A stretch of DNA of 19,837 nucleotides from DASYHS01 sp035998295 (GTDB lineage Bacteria > Pseudomonadota > Alphaproteobacteria > Azospirillales > Azospirillaceae). This document shows, piece after piece, positions 6,929-14,108 of the stretch. Within the stretch, counting starts at the first letter, position 1, and each line of letters starts with the position of its first letter. The notes under the pieces are model-generated. The model searched no databases. It was not told where the DNA came from and saw only the letters and a program-made list of their open reading frames with translations. Made by a program: the position numbers and the translations under genes. The DNA is taken from the NCBI RefSeq assembly GCF_035998295.1, contig NZ_DASYHS010000296.1, positions 1-19,837 on the forward strand, read 5' to 3'.

Positions 6929-8125
6929 ATGATCTCGATACGCGGCAGCCTGCGCCGCCACCTGGACCCGCTGGGGGAACGCGCCGTCGCCTCCGGCCTC
7001 CCGCCGGCCTGGCTCGGCTACCGCTGGGTCTCCGGCGAGACCGTCGCCGCGCATGTCGCGCGCACGGGCCGGGGGCGCTACGAGACCGTCCACGCCGAGG
7101 CGGTCGCCTCCAACCCCCTGCCGCGCAACGTCGCCGACCGCGCCGACCTGCCGGCCGACCGCGGCTGGTGGGGCTATTCGATGCGCGACGTCCCCGAACG
7201 GGTCAGCGGCGAGACCTTCGTCGCGACGCTGCCGGACTGCCGCCTCGTGTTCTGGAACGACCCGCGCAAGGACAACTTCTACCCCGCGATCCTGACGTCC
7301 GGCGGCCGGGCGCTGAACCTGCGCGAGATCGCCTTCCGGCCGGGCCATGCCGAAGCCCTGCGCGCCGGCCGGAAGGCGGCGCGGATCGACAAGGCGACCT
7401 GGGTGCTCGAGCGGGTCTACCACAACCATTCCCACTGGCTGACCGCGCATCTGCCCAAGCTCCACCTGCTGCGCACGCGCGGCGGCCTGGACGATCTGGT
7501 CCTGCCGCGCCGCCGCAACGCGGTCATCGACGCCTCGCTGCGGATGCTCGGCCTCGACCCTGGCGCCTTCGCGGATTTCGATCCCGACCGCCCGCTGGAG
7601 GTGGGGGAGCTCACCCTGGTCGGCACCGACCGCTTCCGCCCGGAACTGCTCCGCCCGGTCCGCGAAGCGCTGGCCCCGCCGCGGCCGGGAGCGCCGCCCG
7701 GATCTCCCCCTGGGCGCCGCGTCTTCATCAGCCGCGCCCGCTCGCGCGGCCGGCGCCTGCTGAACGAGGACGCGCTGTGGCCGTCGCTGCAGGCGGCGGG
7801 GTTCGAGCGCGTCTTCATGGAGGAGCTCGGCTTCGAGGAGCAGGTGGACCTGATGGCCGGGACGTCCGTGCTCCTCGCGCCGCACGGCGCCGGCCTCACC
7901 AACATGATGTTCTGCCCGCCCGGCGCCCATGTCGTCGAGATCGCCGATCTCGGCTTCCCCAACCCCAACTTCTACGCCCTCGCCTGCGCGATGGGGCTGC
8001 ATTACTGGCTGGTGCCCGGCAGCGGCGTCGGCGACGGCCATCCCCTCGACAAGGACCTGCGCGTCGATCCGGACGCGGTCCGCGGCGTGCTGGCGCGCCT
8101 CGACGCCCCGGAGCCCGGAGGATGA
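6929..8125 (+). CDS. Glycosyltransferase family 61 (DUF563)
   Basis: 398 aa. The C-terminal half carries the GT61 signature: RRVFISRARSRGRRLLNE, then LLAPHGAGLTNMMFCPPGAHVVEI, the conserved HGAGLTN loop. The first 200 residues hold the more variable acceptor-side domain, with an HNHSHWL stretch. GT61 members transfer xylose or related sugars in eukaryotes; bacterial ones sit in capsule, LPS and exopolysaccharide loci and are mostly uncharacterised. GGGAG six bases before the ATG at 6929 fixes the start; the ATG at 6908, overlapping the flippase stop, has no ribosome site. The stop overlaps the next gene by four bases (ATGA), so the two are probably translationally coupled. The sugar is not predictable. 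Confidence 0.9.
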   Translation: MISIRGSLRRHLDPLGERAVASGLPPAWLGYRWVSGETVAAHVARTGRGRYETVHAEAVASNPLPRNVADRADLPADRGWWGYSMRDVPERVSGETFVATLPDCRLVFWNDPRKDNFYPAILTSGGRALNLREIAFRPGHAEALRAGRKAARIDKATWVLERVYHNHSHWLTAHLPKLHLLRTRGGLDDLVLPRRRNAVIDASLRMLGLDPGAFADFDPDRPLEVGELTLVGTDRFRPELLRPVREALAPPRPGAPPGSPPGRRVFISRARSRGRRLLNEDALWPSLQAAGFERVFMEELGFEEQVDLMAGTSVLLAPHGAGLTNMMFCPPGAHVVEIADLGFPNPNFYALACAMGLHYWLVPGSGVGDGHPLDKDLRVDPDAVRGVLARLDAPEPGG

Positions 8126-10053
8126 GGATCTCCGTCGTCATCCCCTGCCACAACGGCGCGCAGTTCCTAGCCCCGACGCTGGACTCGCTCCTGAACCAGA
8201 CCCTGCCGCCGCACGAGGTGATCGTCGTCGACGACGGCTCGACCGACGGCAGCGCCGACATCGCGCGGCGCTACGGCGCCCGGGTGGTGTCGCAGCGCCT
8301 GGGCGGGGCCTCGGCCGCCCGCAACGCCGGCGTGGCGCTCGCGCAGGGCGACGCGCTGATGTTCCTCGACGCCGACGACCTGCTCGGCCCGACCGTGCTG
8401 GCGGCGCTGGCCGACGTCCTGCGCCGGCATCCGGACGCCATCGCCTGCTGCCCCTGGTACCGCTTCGAGGAGGTCGGGGGCTGCTGGCTGACCGCGCCGG
8501 CATCCTGCGCGCCCCGGCGTCCCGGCCAGGACGACCTGGGCGCATGGCTGACGGGCTGGTACCACCCGCCCTGCTCGGTGCTGTGGTCGCGGCCGGCCTA
8601 TGAGCGCAGCGGCGGCTGGGACCCGCAGGTCCGCGTCAACACCGACGGCGACGTCATGATGCGCGGCCTCGTGCGCGGCAACGTGCTGGTGCCGACCGGC
8701 GAGGGCACGGCCTATTACCGCCGCCTGCCCGGCGACGCCGTCTCGCTCAGCGGCACCCGCCTGACCCGGCGCGGGCTGGAATCCCGCCTGTTCGTGATCG
8801 ACCGGATCGCCGCGATGCTGGCGGAGGCCGGCCGGCTGCCCCGCTACCGGGGACCGCTCGGCGAGGCCTACGAGACCATCGCCGAGGGCTGCGGCGACGA
8901 GCACCGCGACCTCCGGGACCGGTGCCTGGCCGCGGCCGCGCGCCATGCCGGCCCGGCCTGGCGGCGCCGCGCGCACCGCGCCGCCGCCCGGATCGGCTCC
9001 GCGTCCGGGCAGGTGGCCCGCCGCCTGGACGACCGGCTGGGCCGGCGCGACGCGCCGCCCGCCGCCGCGAGCCGTGAGCCGCGGCAGGGCGAACCGGGAG
9101 CAGGGGCGGGGGCGGCACCCCTGGTCAGCGTCGTGATCCCGGCCTACAACCGGGCGGACCTGCTTCCCCGCGCGCTCGACAGTGTCCTCGCCCAGGACTA
9201 CCCGGCGTTCGAGGTGCTGGTCGTCGACGACGGCTCCACCGACGGCACGGCCGCCGTGGTGGCGGGGTATGGCGACCCGCGCATACGCTACCTGCCGCAG
9301 GACCGGAACCGCGGCGTCGCGGCGGCGCGCAACCGCGGCCTGCGCGAGGCGCGCGGCGAGTTCGTCGCCTTCCTCGATTCCGACGACGAGTGGCTGCCCC
9401 GCAAGCTGTCCTTGCAGGTGGCGCTGTTCGCCGGCGGCTCGCGGCGCCTCGGCCTCGTCTATACCGGCGTCGAGTCCGTGGTCGGGCAGGGGGAGCGCGA
9501 GGTCGAACTGCCGGTCCATCGCGGCGACGTCCACGCCCTGATGCTGCTGAGGAACGTCGTGCATGGCGGCGGGTCGAACGTGATGATCCGGGCGTCCGTC
9601 GTCGCGACCGTGGGCTATTTCGACGAGACGCTGCCGGCGATCGAGGACTACGAGTACTGGCTGCGCATCGCGCGCTTCTACGAGGTCGATTTCGTCGACG
9701 AAGCCCTGATCCGCTACCACAACCAGGACGACCCCGCCGGCGAGCGCGCCCGCCTGCGCCGCTCGCTGAACTTCGCCGCCAACATGGAGGCGCGCCGCCG
9801 CTTCCACGAGCGCTACCGCCATGAGATGCGCCGCGCCGGGGTCGAGCACCTGTTCCTGCTCGACAGCGCGCGGCGCCACCTGGAATCGCCGTTCGGGGAC
9901 GCGCTGTCGGCCCGGCGGCTGGCCCTGCGGGCGCTGCTGGAGCGGCCCGCCGCCTACGCCGCCTATCCGTGGCTGCTGCCCGGCCGCCTGCGGCGGACGT
10001 TGCGACCCGCCGTCCGGCGCGTGCGCGCGCTGCTGCCCGCCCGGGGCCTGTGA
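8122..10053 (+). CDS. Tandem two-domain glycosyltransferase family 2
   Basis: 643 aa carrying two complete GT-A domains in one chain. Domain 1 (about 1-230) starts ISVVIPCHNG, has VVDDGSTDGS and the metal-binding DADD at 83-86. Domain 2 (about 334-560) starts LVSVVIPAYNRADLL, has VVDDGSTDG, DSDDE from 419 and a catalytic-type AIEDYEYWLRIA. Between them lies an Arg/Ala-rich linker of about 100 residues. Two-domain GT2 enzymes can alternate linkages, as in hyaluronan-type or K4 chondroitin-type synthases, but there are no membrane helices here, so this is probably a soluble enzyme acting on a lipid-linked acceptor. GGAG precedes the ATG at 8122 by one base, with a four-base overlap with GT61. 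Confidence 0.9.
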   Translation: MRISVVIPCHNGAQFLAPTLDSLLNQTLPPHEVIVVDDGSTDGSADIARRYGARVVSQRLGGASAARNAGVALAQGDALMFLDADDLLGPTVLAALADVLRRHPDAIACCPWYRFEEVGGCWLTAPASCAPRRPGQDDLGAWLTGWYHPPCSVLWSRPAYERSGGWDPQVRVNTDGDVMMRGLVRGNVLVPTGEGTAYYRRLPGDAVSLSGTRLTRRGLESRLFVIDRIAAMLAEAGRLPRYRGPLGEAYETIAEGCGDEHRDLRDRCLAAAARHAGPAWRRRAHRAAARIGSASGQVARRLDDRLGRRDAPPAAASREPRQGEPGAGAGAAPLVSVVIPAYNRADLLPRALDSVLAQDYPAFEVLVVDDGSTDGTAAVVAGYGDPRIRYLPQDRNRGVAAARNRGLREARGEFVAFLDSDDEWLPRKLSLQVALFAGGSRRLGLVYTGVESVVGQGEREVELPVHRGDVHALMLLRNVVHGGGSNVMIRASVVATVGYFDETLPAIEDYEYWLRIARFYEVDFVDEALIRYHNQDDPAGERARLRRSLNFAANMEARRRFHERYRHEMRRAGVEHLFLLDSARRHLESPFGDALSARRLALRALLERPAAYAAYPWLLPGRLRRTLRPAVRRVRALLPARGL

Positions 10054-10065
10054 TTTCTTCAAGCC

Positions 10066-10107
10066 ATGAAGATCATCATCGGAACGCCGAAGGTAACGCC
10101 TTGTTGA
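10066..10107 (+). other. Short 13-codon reading frame in the gap before the last GT2
   Basis: ATG at 10066 opens MKIIIGTPKVTPC and ends at TGA 10105-10107. It sits in an AT-richer stretch (10054-10148) between two GT2 genes and could be a leader peptide or the relic of a gene start. There is no clear ribosome-binding site. The TTG codons at 10101 and 10104, in frame with the next gene, follow a GAAGG and could be an alternative start for it. Low confidence that it is translated. Confidence 0.2.
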
Positions 10108-10148
10108 CGCACGAGCGCAACGGACGGATTCCAGAGGATTTTCGCAGT

Positions 10149-11345
10149 ATGCCCGAAATATCCGTGATCATTCCGACCTACAATCGGGCGGATTTCCTGG
10201 TCGAGGTGCTGCGGGCCCTGGAGAAGCAGACCCATCCGCTGCACGAGATCATCGTGGTCGACGACGGCTCGACCGACGACACGCGCGGCCGGGTCATGGG
10301 CTTCGGCGGCCGGGTCCGCTATCTCCACCAGGAGAACGCCGGCAAGTCGGCCGCCCTCAACGCCGGCCTCGCCCGGTGCGGCGGCCGCTACGTGTGGATC
10401 TGCGACGACGACGACCTGCCGGTGCCCGAGGCGGCCGAGCGCCTCCTCGCCGGGCTGGAGGCGAGCGGCGCCTGCTTCTCCTTCGGCCGCTACCGCCGCT
10501 TCCGCCGGGACGGCGGGACCGGCGAGCCGGAGGTCTTCGACGGCGGCTACTGGCCCGAGCTGGGCGCCAACTCGCTGTTCCTGACCCTGCTGGAGGACTT
10601 CTTCCTGTTCCAGAACGCGATGCTGGTCAGGAAGGAGGCCTACGACGCCGTCGGCCCGTTCCGCACCGACCTCGTGCGCTCCCAGGACTACGAGATGGCG
10701 ATCCGGCTCGCCCGCCGGTTCCAGGGCGTCCACGTCCCCGAGATCGTGTTCCTGCAGCGCGTCCACGAGGGCCCGCGCGGTCCCGGGCAGGACCGCTTCT
10801 CCGCCGACCGCCAGGTCGAGCGGTGGGTCCTCTACGACAAGGTGATCTTCCTGGAGCTGTACGAGACCCTCGCCCTGGAGGAGTTCACCCCCGACGGCGT
10901 CGCGCAGGAGCCGGAGCCCGTCCGCCGGCGCGCGGCGCTGCTGCAGCGCGCCTGCGTCGTCGCGCGCAAGAAGCTGTGGACGCTCGCCCTCGACGACCTC
11001 GACCTGGCCGCGCGCGCGGCGCACGGATACCCGCTCACCCCCGCGGAGGCCGGCGTCTGCCGGCGCTTCCTGCTCTCCAAATACGGCTGCGACGAGCTTC
11101 TCGTCCAATCCGAGATCGCGGGACGGCTGCGCGCGCTCGCGGACGAGAGCGCGCAGGGCGCCGCCATCGTCGCCACCATGGCCGAGCCGCTGCTCTGGCG
11201 GTCGCGCCAGGCGGCGGCGGCCGGCGACGTCCAGGCCTCGATCGGCTTCCTCGGCCTGATCTTCCGCCTGCGCGGCTACCGCGGCAGCTCGGAGATCCTG
11301 TGGTCCGCCGTCCAGCGCCGCTCGCCCTGGAACGCCGCCGCCTGA
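10149..11345 (+). CDS. Glycosyltransferase family 2
   Basis: 398 aa. The GT-A domain fills about 1-220: ISVIIPTYNRADFL, VVDDGSTDD (Asp38, Asp39), the QENAGKSAALNAGL loop, the metal-binding DDDD at 86-89, and SQDYEMAIRLA near 178-188 in the catalytic-base region. The C-terminal 170 residues are predicted helical, of unknown function, without membrane segments. It is probably an inverting transferase adding a sugar to the glycan made by the cluster. The ATG at 10149 has GAGG 11 bases upstream; TTG at 10101 or 10104 would add about 15 residues. The 95-base AT-richer gap before it means it could have its own promoter. A strong hairpin right after the stop suggests the cluster ends here. Confidence 0.88.
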   Translation: MPEISVIIPTYNRADFLVEVLRALEKQTHPLHEIIVVDDGSTDDTRGRVMGFGGRVRYLHQENAGKSAALNAGLARCGGRYVWICDDDDLPVPEAAERLLAGLEASGACFSFGRYRRFRRDGGTGEPEVFDGGYWPELGANSLFLTLLEDFFLFQNAMLVRKEAYDAVGPFRTDLVRSQDYEMAIRLARRFQGVHVPEIVFLQRVHEGPRGPGQDRFSADRQVERWVLYDKVIFLELYETLALEEFTPDGVAQEPEPVRRRAALLQRACVVARKKLWTLALDDLDLAARAAHGYPLTPAEAGVCRRFLLSKYGCDELLVQSEIAGRLRALADESAQGAAIVATMAEPLLWRSRQAAAAGDVQASIGFLGLIFRLRGYRGSSEILWSAVQRRSPWNAAA

Positions 11346-11348
11346 CGC

Positions 11349-11374
11349 GCGCCCCGGGCGTGCGTCCGGGGCGC
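11349..11374. terminator. Hairpin after the glycan cluster
   Basis: A perfect 9-bp stem (GCGCCCCGG / CCGGGGCGC) with an 8-base loop begins four bases after the GT2 stop. There is no U-run, so it could end transcription with Rho help or protect the 3' end rather than act as a classical terminator. Confidence 0.55.
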
Positions 11375-11375
11375 T

Positions 11376-11467
11376 GCCGGCGCCTGAGGAGCACGAACAG
11401 GGGCGCGACCGCGCCGCCGGCGCCTGAGGAACACGAACACCAACACGAACAGGCGCGCGACCGCGCC
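11376..11467. repeat. Tandem 40-bp duplication beside the toxin gene
   Basis: A unit starting GCCGGCGCCTGAGGA and ending GCGACCGCGCC occurs at 11376-11415 and again at 11416-11467. The second copy is lengthened by 12 bases through an internal ACACGAAC duplication. It lies between the glycan cluster hairpin and the toxin stop codon and has no evident coding role. Confidence 0.75.
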
Positions 11468-11473
11468 CCCCGC

Positions 11474-11893
11474 TCAGTGATCCCAGGGATCGATGAGGTG
11501 CAGGCCGCAGTCCCGGAAATCCGCCGTGTTCCGGGTCGCCAGCGCCGCGCCGCGCGAGGACGCGATGGCGGCGATCTGCGCGTCGAAGCCGCCCACCGGC
11601 CGTCCCACCCGCCGCCGGCCGGCGGCGAGCAGCGCGAAGGCCCGGGCGGCGGCCGCGTCGAACGGCAGGACCCGGTCCGCGAAGTCCTCCTCGAACATCC
11701 GCTCGGCAGCAGCCAGCAGGTCGTCGCGCCGTCCGCCGCTCGTCAGCGCGGTGAGGGCGAACCGGATCTCGGCCTGGCTGATGGTCGTGGTGAACAGGCT
11801 GGTGCCGGTCTGCAGCGAGAACCAGCGCAGCACCGCCTCGGCCGGCGCCGGGCGCATCAGCTCCGACAGGACGTTGGTGTCCAGGACGATCAT
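11474..11893 (-). CDS. fitB: PIN-domain ribonuclease toxin, FitB/VapC type
   Basis: 139 aa, the exact size of the family. PIN-fold toxins are Mg-dependent ribonucleases held inactive by the partner antitoxin. Acidic residues expected in the active site are visible: Asp5 in IVLDTNVLSE, Glu42 in SQAEIRF, Asp104 in GGFDAQIAA and the TRNTADF motif (Asn122, Asp125). The C-terminal LIDPW ending is typical of FitB. The ATG at 11893 overlaps the antitoxin stop by four bases (ATGA), giving coupled translation with antitoxin first. No damage is visible. Whether it acts as a toxin, or like gonococcal FitB affects growth rate and intracellular behaviour, cannot be told from sequence. Confidence 0.9.
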   Translation of the reverse strand: MIVLDTNVLSELMRPAPAEAVLRWFSLQTGTSLFTTTISQAEIRFALTALTSGGRRDDLLAAAERMFEEDFADRVLPFDAAAARAFALLAAGRRRVGRPVGGFDAQIAAIASSRGAALATRNTADFRDCGLHLIDPWDH

Positions 11894-12138
11894 CGCGTCG
11901 GGCCCTGCGGTTCGCGCAGCGGTTCGCGCGCCGTCGGCGGCAGCTCGATGCTGCCGACCGCCGCGAATCGCCGCCGGATGGCCCTGCCCAGGTCGGCCGA
12001 GGACTGGCGTTCCTCGGTGAGCGCCGTGCGCAGGATCTGCCGGGCCTCGTCCTCCATGGAACGGCCGTGCTGGGCGGCGCGTATCCGCAGCTTTACCTTC
12101 AGCGGATCTTCCAGGTTCCGGATCGTGATGCTCGCCAT
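11890..12138 (-). CDS. fitA: Ribbon-helix-helix antitoxin, FitA/VapB type
   Basis: 82 aa. The N-terminus MASITIRNLEDPLKVKLRIRA forms the ribbon-helix-helix strand and first helix that bind DNA as a dimer. HGRSMEDEARQIL is the second helix, with the conserved S-M-E-E/D-E-A-R pattern. The C-terminal 30 residues, with RRRF, would wrap around the PIN toxin and place an Arg in its active site. GGGAGGA sits four bases before the ATG at 12138 and fixes the start; an in-frame ATG at 12210 would add 24 residues without a well-placed ribosome site. It is expected to repress its own promoter, and a long inverted repeat lies just upstream. Confidence 0.9.
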   Translation of the reverse strand: MASITIRNLEDPLKVKLRIRAAQHGRSMEDEARQILRTALTEERQSSADLGRAIRRRFAAVGSIELPPTAREPLREPQGPTR

Positions 12139-12189
12139 GTGGTCCTCCCGTCCAGCGGGAAAGTAGTCGTTGATCTCGCGGAGTGCAAA

Positions 12190-12239
12190 GTCGGCGAGGC
12201 GGGCAGGCATGAGATTCTCGTTGCAACCTCCTCGCCGAC
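12190..12239. promoter_or_regulatory. 10-bp inverted repeat upstream of fitAB (candidate operator or leader hairpin)
   Basis: GTCGGCGAGG (12190-12199) and CCTCGCCGAC (12230-12239) are perfect reverse complements separated by 30 bases; the arm centres are 40 bases apart, about four helical turns. Between them is a small palindrome, GAGATTCTC (12211-12219). In DNA this would suit a FitAB complex that bridges two antitoxin dimers on one operator. In RNA it would form a 5' leader stem, since the predicted start site is at about 12238. Both readings are inference. Confidence 0.5.
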
Positions 12240-12244
12240 GGCCC

Positions 12245-12273
12245 AATTTACAAGAGTGGAGTGTTGTACACAA
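12245..12273 (-). promoter_or_regulatory. Predicted fitAB promoter
   Basis: On the minus strand TTGTGT (12273-12268) is followed after 17 bases by TAAATT (12250-12245), a good sigma70 arrangement in an AT-rich island that stands out in this GC-rich window. The -35 overlaps a TTGT-AC-ACAA inverted repeat (12264-12273). The expected transcript has a roughly 100-base leader before fitA. Confidence 0.5.
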
Positions 12274-12297
12274 TATATTTGTGGAACGGAGTTCGCC

Positions 12298-13350
12298 ATG
12301 AGCTGCTGCGACCCGAACGGCACCGGAAGCCCCGTCCCCGAGGACCGGGCCATCGGCCGGCGCGCCGCGCTTAAGACGCTGGCGGGCGTGACCGGCGGGA
12401 TCGCGGTCGCGAGCCGCGGCCTGCCCGCGCGCGCGGCGGGGGAGGCGGTCAGCCTCGCCTTCTGCGGCCAGCTCCTGTGCGTCGTTCCCTACGAGGTGAC
12501 GAAGGCGCGCGGCCATTTCGCGGCCGAGGGGCTGGACGTCGACCTCGTCTACACCCGCGGCGGCAGTGCTGCCGTGCAGGCGCTGGTCGGCGGCGCGGTG
12601 GACTACGCGGCCTCGTCCTTCGACGTCGCGGTCCAGGCCTTCGACAAGGGCGCGCGCATCCTGCGCTTCGCGTCCACGGGGCGGCTGCCGCTGTTCGCGC
12701 TCGCGGCCGGCCCGCGCTCGGTCGCGGAGGTGACGGACCTCGCCTCGCTCGCCGGCAGGACCCTGGGCGTCTCGGCGCTCGGCAATGCCGACCACGTGCT
12801 GGCGCTCTACCTCCTCGGCCAGGCGGGCGTCGACCCGGGGCAGGTGCGCTTCGCGACGCTCGGCCCCAATCTCTACGACGCGGTCCGCCTGGGCCAGGTC
12901 GATGCCGGCATGGTCCAGGAGCCGGCGCTGACCCTGCTGCTGGAGGCGGGCGGCAAGGTCCTGGTCAACGTGATGGACATCGACCACGCGCACCGCCATC
13001 TCGGCGGCCCGTACGAGTTCATGGGCATCGCCGTGCGCGCCGAGGAGCGCGACGAGCGGCTGGAGCAGATGCGCAGGCTCACCCGCGCCCTCGACAAGGG
13101 CCTGCACGACACGCGCACGATCCCGGTCGAGGAGGTGGTCGCGGCCCTCCCGCGCGAGCTGGTGGCCGGCGGCAACCGCGGCCAGCTCGTCGACATCCTG
13201 GAGCGCCATCGCGCGTCCCTCTACCCCGAGACGCCGGCGATCGACCCCGAATCGGCGGGCCGCGTCATCCGCTCCCTCGCCTCGGCCGACCTGATCCAGC
13301 CCGACTTCCCGCTCGACCGGCTGATCGACCGTTCCGTGGTGGAGGGGTGA
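12298..13350 (+). CDS. Tat-exported ABC substrate-binding protein, NMT1/SsuA-like
   Basis: 350 aa periplasmic ligand-binding protein of the nitrate/sulfonate/taurine/thiamine-precursor group. The N-terminus holds a twin-arginine signal: IGRRAALKTLAG (19-30), a hydrophobic core to about 38 and cleavage near ARA-AGEA (44-50). The mature protein shows family features: VTKARGHFAAEGLDVDLVYTRGG, ALVGGAVDYAASSFDVAVQAFDKGARI. Two oddities stand out: Cys-Cys at positions 3-4, before the Tat motif, and Cys56/Cys61 in the first mature loop (FCGQLLC), next to the usual ligand pocket. Tat export suggests folding, possibly with a cofactor, before export. CGGAG six bases before the ATG fixes the start. The stop overlaps the ATPase ATG by one base. 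The ligand is unknown. Confidence 0.88.
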   Translation: MSCCDPNGTGSPVPEDRAIGRRAALKTLAGVTGGIAVASRGLPARAAGEAVSLAFCGQLLCVVPYEVTKARGHFAAEGLDVDLVYTRGGSAAVQALVGGAVDYAASSFDVAVQAFDKGARILRFASTGRLPLFALAAGPRSVAEVTDLASLAGRTLGVSALGNADHVLALYLLGQAGVDPGQVRFATLGPNLYDAVRLGQVDAGMVQEPALTLLLEAGGKVLVNVMDIDHAHRHLGGPYEFMGIAVRAEERDERLEQMRRLTRALDKGLHDTRTIPVEEVVAALPRELVAGGNRGQLVDILERHRASLYPETPAIDPESAGRVIRSLASADLIQPDFPLDRLIDRSVVEG

Positions 13351-14108
13351 TGCTCGACCTCAAGAACGTCACGCTCGCCTACGGGGCGGTCCCGGTCCTG
13401 GAAGGCGTCGACCTGTCCGTCGCCGCCGGCGAGTTCGTGAGCCTCGTCGGCCCGTCGGGCTCCGGCAAGACCAGCATCCTGCGCGCGGTCACCGGCCTGC
13501 AGAAGCCGCTGGCGGGCACGGTCGCGCTCGAGGTCGGCCGCGACGAGGTCGGGTTCCTGTTCCAGGACGACGCGCTCCTGCCCTGGCGCACGGCGCTCGA
13601 GAACGTGATGCTCGGCCTGCGCATCCGCAAACTCGCCAAGCGCGAGGCGCGGGAGCGCGCGTCGGACTGGCTTGACCGGCTCGGCCTCGCCGGGTTGGGC
13701 GACCGCTACCCGCGCGAGCTTTCGGGCGGCCAGCGCAAGCGCGTCGCGATCGCCCAGGTGCTGGCGCTGTCGCCGCGCTTCCTGCTGATGGACGAGCCCT
13801 TCGCCTCGCTGGACGCGATCGTGCGCCTGCGCATCACCCAGGACCTGCTGGGCTGGGTCGAGCGCGAGCGCATGAGCGTGCTGCTCGTGACCCACGACCT
13901 GGAGGAGGCGATCCAGCTCTCCGACCAGGTGTTCGTGCTGTCCAACGGCCCGCGCGCCCGCATCCGGGCGGGCTACCGCGTGCCGCTGCAGCGTCCGCGC
14001 GACCTGCTCGCGGCCCGCCGCCACCCCGCCTTCGGCGATCTGGTGGACCGGCTGTGGCGCGACCTGTCGGACGAGATGGGCCCCGCCTTCCGGGAGGCCG
14101 CCGAATGA
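13350..14108 (+). CDS. ABC importer ATPase, SsuB/TauB-like
   Basis: 252 aa. It powers the importer encoded around it. All expected motifs are intact: Walker A GPSGSGKTS (34-42), Q-loop Gln72 in LFQDDALLPWRT, signature LSGGQRKR (124-131), Walker B FLLMDEP (144-150) and switch His182. The D-D-A-L-L-P-W run after the Q-loop is characteristic of the nitrate/sulfonate/taurine subfamily. The ATG at 13350 shares one base with the preceding stop and is preceded by GGAGGGG. The stop overlaps the permease start by four bases. It is a complete, ordinary ATPase. Assignment to this importer rests on the overlaps. Confidence 0.92.
   Translation: MLDLKNVTLAYGAVPVLEGVDLSVAAGEFVSLVGPSGSGKTSILRAVTGLQKPLAGTVALEVGRDEVGFLFQDDALLPWRTALENVMLGLRIRKLAKREARERASDWLDRLGLAGLGDRYPRELSGGQRKRVAIAQVLALSPRFLLMDEPFASLDAIVRLRITQDLLGWVERERMSVLLVTHDLEEAIQLSDQVFVLSNGPRARIRAGYRVPLQRPRDLLAARRHPAFGDLVDRLWRDLSDEMGPAFREAAE

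Noticed and set aside
12139..13209. Minus-strand extension of fitA to 439 codons
   Set aside because: It is antisense to the binding-protein gene. The ribbon-helix-helix protein starts at 12138 with GGGAGGA just before it.
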